9,704 nt of DNA from an uncultured Bacteroidales bacterium (GTDB lineage Bacteria; Bacteroidota; Bacteroidia; Bacteroidales; Bacteroidaceae): NCBI GenBank assembly GCA_937896105.1, contig CALBKR010000208.1:1-9704 (forward strand), written 5' to 3'. Below, piece after piece: positions 8,067-9,704 of this stretch. Position numbers and translations under genes: made by a program. The notes beneath the pieces are model-generated. The model did not search any database and had not been told where the DNA came from. It saw only the letters and a program-made list of their open reading frames with translations. Numbering within the stretch: position 1 is the stretch's first letter; the number at the start of each line of letters is the position of its first letter.

Positions 8067-8353
8067 CTGTCATGCAACAGCACCAGGCGACCTGTCATAG
8101 TCACCTTGCCGATATCGTGACCAGGGGTTGCCTCGACAGCTACCACATCCCCTTTCTGCAACGGGATATTGTTGCTGTTCCTGTAATATCCCTTGCGTGT
8201 GTTCTTGAACTGCACCTCGACAATGTCGGTATACTCCTCGTTGCCCGGCACATCGGCAAGCCAGTCGAAGGTATTGAGCGGTGCATCCATTCTGCCACAC
8301 CCCTTGCAGCAGATACCTGCACAGCCGTTGTTTTCCTTATATCTCTTGTCCAT
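8045..8353 (-). CDS. ricT: RicT/PSP1-domain protein, N-terminal part (truncated by frameshift)
   Basis: This is the 5' part of the same gene, starting at ATG 8353 and ending early at TGA 8045-8047 after 102 residues. The start is followed by a cysteine-rich segment (Cys11, 15, 16, 19; spacing C-x3-CC-x2-C), then typical Bacteroidetes RicT sequence: FDWLADVPG, YTDIVEVQFKNTRKGYYRN, GDVVAVEATPGHDIGKVTMTGRLVLL. After LVLL the family sequence is lost and replaced by a short tail, HDSCLCCCS. The family continuation (QLKKTRLTPESEFKRIYRK) resumes in another frame within 30 bases. It is not a free-standing small protein but half of a split gene, or both halves are joined by an unusual translation event. 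About 80 non-coding bases separate it from holB. Confidence 0.85.
   Translation of the reverse strand: MDKRYKENNGCAGICCKGCGRMDAPLNTFDWLADVPGNEEYTDIVEVQFKNTRKGYYRNSNNIPLQKGDVVAVEATPGHDIGKVTMTGRLVLLHDSCLCCCS
8050..8098 (-). repeat. Imperfect local duplication containing the 23-base insertion that splits ricT
   Basis: Read on the minus strand, the 11-mer GTGCTGTTGCA occurs at 8083-8073 and again at 8060-8050, a 23-base period. The 7-mer ATGACAG occurs at 8098-8092 and 8073-8067. The second segment (8073-8050) therefore looks like a degenerate copy of the first (8098-8073), with the middle altered and two bases shorter. A third short echo, CAGTTG, lies at 8069-8064 and 8051-8046. Since 23 is not a multiple of three, the duplication changes the frame. 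Deleting one 23-base unit yields GRLVLLQLKK, the continuation expected for the family. Confidence 0.85.
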
Positions 8354-8395
8354 TATTCAGAAGCTGTTTAAATTCCTAAATATATTATCTTGTAG

Positions 8396-8432
8396 AAGCT
8401 GCCTTTTTGCTGTTTTTTACAACAAGCAGCCT
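8396..8432 (-). other. Predicted hairpin after holB, in the holB-ricT gap
   Basis: Immediately after the holB stop (TAG 8436-8434), the minus strand can fold into a two-part stem. The outer arm AGGCTGC (8432-8426) pairs with GCAGCTT (8402-8396), including one G-T wobble. The inner arm TTGTTG (8425-8420) pairs with CAGCAA (8412-8407), including one wobble. The loop is 7 bases and a 4-base bulge lies on the 3' side. No T-run follows, so it is not a classical intrinsic terminator in the direction of these genes; it could be a processing or mRNA-stability element, or chance. Found by eye; folding energy not computed. Confidence 0.35.
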
Positions 8433-8433
8433 C

Positions 8434-9570
8434 CTATCTGTTTTTTATCCATACAATCATCCTCAACGACATATCGAAGAAGACCATCTTTGCATTGACA
8501 TTCTGTTCTATGTGTCTTTGAGCCTCGGAAAGTTCCTCCATTATGCCGAAAATGTTGCGTTCGTTCACGAATGGCGAAAACCTTACCGAAAAATTACGCT
8601 CTGCCTGCGACATATAAAGCATCTCATCCTCCTTGAAGTTCATTATGAAGTTCTCACGTATCATCCGTTGGCAATAGTCGAGCAGGCGTTTCTGCCTCTC
8701 GCGGCCCATCGCTGCAACACGTTCGCTCCAAGCCTTCATCTCGCGTATGTTACGGGCATAAGCCACACGCATCAACTGCATAAAGAGGTCGAGGTACAAC
8801 GCCTTTTCCTCACTAACCGACAGCATCTCCTCGGCCTTTTCCCAGTTGCCGCCGCTCTGCTGTGCAACAGCCTTGGCATCATCGGGCGAGAGGCCGTAAC
8901 GCGACGAAAGAGCATTCTCGATATCGGCCTGCGACAGACGGGGCACATCGATGCGCTGTGTACGGCTGAGTATCGTTGGGATTATCTTGTCGGGCTCCTC
9001 GGACACCAAAAGGAAAAGGGTGTCGTGCGGCGGCTCCTCGATAACCTTAAGCAATTTGTTCGAGCAGGCCTCCTTCATCTTTTCGGGGAGCCAGATGATG
9101 ACCACCTTCCAACCGCCTTCACGAGACTGCATCGACAGTTTGTGCAGTATCTCACTGCTCTCGCGCTCATATATCATAGGCTGCTGATTCTCCACATCCA
9201 GCTTTGCAAGCCAGTCATCGTAGCCGAAATAGGGATTCTTGCCCAGCAGTTCACGCCACTCGGCAATGTAGTCGTCGCTCACCGGCGCCGAGTCGGAACC
9301 ACCCTTCTTCTTCTTTACCGGGAACACAAAGTGCAGGTCGCTGTGTATATATTTACCCAACTTTACACAAGCTGGACAACTGCCGCAGGCATCACCGCTC
9401 CTGCTGCCACACAGCAGATAGTTCGCAAGCGCTATGGCTATCGGCAACTTGCCGTTGCCCTGCGGGCCGCTGATGAGCAGGGCGTGGGCAAGCCTGTTCT
9501 CGTCGACACTGCGACGCAGCCTGTCGACAACAGCCTTCTGCCCTATTATATCCTTGAAAAACACACCCAT
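8434..9570 (-). CDS. holB: DNA polymerase III subunit delta-prime
   Basis: Delta-prime is the stator subunit of the clamp-loader complex that puts the sliding clamp on DNA. The product is 378 residues, close to the usual length. The AAA+ fold is recognisable: FKDIIGQKAVVDRL box, AHALLISGPQGNGK (residues 28-41), a four-cysteine zinc motif (Cys54, 62, 65, 68; C-x7-C-x2-C-x2-C), SNKLLKVIEEPP (170-181) and ILSRTQRI with the sensor/arginine-finger-like SRxQ at 202-205. The Walker A region ends GK-Leu instead of GK-Ser/Thr, and the Walker B position reads VVIIWLPEKM without the DEAD-like acidic pair. Both fit a subunit that does not hydrolyse ATP. ATG 9570 overlaps the metF stop by one base (TGATG), which implies translational coupling. 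DnaX (gamma/tau) is unlikely because of these degenerate motifs. Confidence 0.93.
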   Translation of the reverse strand: MGVFFKDIIGQKAVVDRLRRSVDENRLAHALLISGPQGNGKLPIAIALANYLLCGSRSGDACGSCPACVKLGKYIHSDLHFVFPVKKKKGGSDSAPVSDDYIAEWRELLGKNPYFGYDDWLAKLDVENQQPMIYERESSEILHKLSMQSREGGWKVVIIWLPEKMKEACSNKLLKVIEEPPHDTLFLLVSEEPDKIIPTILSRTQRIDVPRLSQADIENALSSRYGLSPDDAKAVAQQSGGNWEKAEEMLSVSEEKALYLDLFMQLMRVAYARNIREMKAWSERVAAMGRERQKRLLDYCQRMIRENFIMNFKEDEMLYMSQAERNFSVRFSPFVNERNIFGIMEELSEAQRHIEQNVNAKMVFFDMSLRMIVWIKNR

Positions 9571-9704
9571 CAGTATATTGCTTTAGCTATTTCATAAACA
9601 CTGTCGAAAGCATTGAGGGTGTAGAAATGAAGACTCGGCACCCCGTGCTCCTTCAGTTCACGGCACTGCTGCACTCCCCACTCGCAACCCACCTGCGCCA
9701 CAGC
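9570..9704 (-). CDS. metF: Methylenetetrahydrofolate reductase, C-terminal end (partial)
   Basis: The last 44 codons of a gene entering from the right edge are open on the minus strand and end with TGA at 9570-9572. The translation includes GCEWGVQQCRELKEHGVPSL followed by HFYTLNAFDSV, matching the end of MetF, where W-x-x-QC-x-EL and the GVP-x-x-HFYT strand close the TIM barrel. MetF reduces 5,10-methylene-THF to 5-methyl-THF for methionine synthesis. The stop overlaps the holB ATG by one base. The piece is short, but the HFYT ending is characteristic and the product ends at the expected point. Confidence 0.88.
   Translation of the reverse strand, partial: AVAQVGCEWGVQQCRELKEHGVPSLHFYTLNAFDSVYEIAKAIY

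Noticed and set aside
7437..8120. Plus-strand open frame (227 codons) opposite ricT
   Set aside because: It is antisense to conserved RicT sequence and shows no family features.
8377..8384. TATATTTA on the minus strand, 7 of 8 matches to the Bacteroidetes -7 element TAnnTTTG, upstream of ricT
   Set aside because: The region is AT-rich, the final G is missing and there is no TTTG about 19 bases upstream (the site reads AAAA), so I do not call a promoter.
8396..8446. Plus-strand hairpin followed by TTTTTT (8441-8446) as a rho-independent terminator
   Set aside because: No plus-strand gene ends nearby, the T-run is 8 bases away from the stem and it lies inside holB coding sequence.
9568..9572. 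TGATG overlap of metF and holB as something unusual
   Set aside because: One-base stop-start overlaps are ordinary in tightly packed operons.
8407..9597. Long plus-strand open frame (396 codons) opposite holB
   Set aside because: It is the antisense shadow of holB, whose AAA+ and zinc motifs are unmistakable; the plus-strand translation has no recognisable domain.

Overview
The window comes from a member of the Bacteroidota, most likely the order Bacteroidales. The evidence is the purH-mreB-mreC-mreD-mrdA-rodA gene order, a GldH-type lipoprotein, a Bacteroidetes-style RicT (PSP1 domain) next to holB and metF, and start codons without consistent Shine-Dalgarno sequences. Base composition is moderate, by eye near 50% GC. 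I cannot name the genus. The DNA is almost entirely coding; the longest gap between genes is about 80 bases.

Left part, plus strand (1-6700): the 3' part of purH (purine biosynthesis) is followed after 22 bases by a complete rod-shape/elongasome cluster. It comprises mreB (actin-like filament), mreC (periplasmic scaffold), mreD (membrane partner), mrdA (PBP2 transpeptidase) and rodA (SEDS glycosyltransferase). Gaps are 22 and 12 bases, overlaps are 4 and 20 bases, and mreD and mrdA are 4 bases apart, so this reads as one operon. Together these proteins build and position the lateral-wall peptidoglycan machine.

Right part, minus strand (6713-9704): in transcription order there is the 3' end of metF (methylenetetrahydrofolate reductase), holB (DNA polymerase III delta-prime), a RicT/PSP1-domain gene and gldH. 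rodA and gldH converge with only 12 bases between their stop codons. metF and holB overlap by one base, and gldH starts inside the end of ricT.

The main anomaly is in ricT. A 23-base insertion (8050-8072, placement ambiguous) built from a local imperfect duplication splits the gene into two reading frames. Removing it restores an uninterrupted RicT with the expected family sequence at the junction. It could be a recent inactivation, a reversible repeat-mediated switch, an assembly artefact or, speculatively, a translational bypass. Otherwise the window is conserved housekeeping DNA: I see no insertion sequence, CRISPR array, tRNA, rRNA or phage gene.
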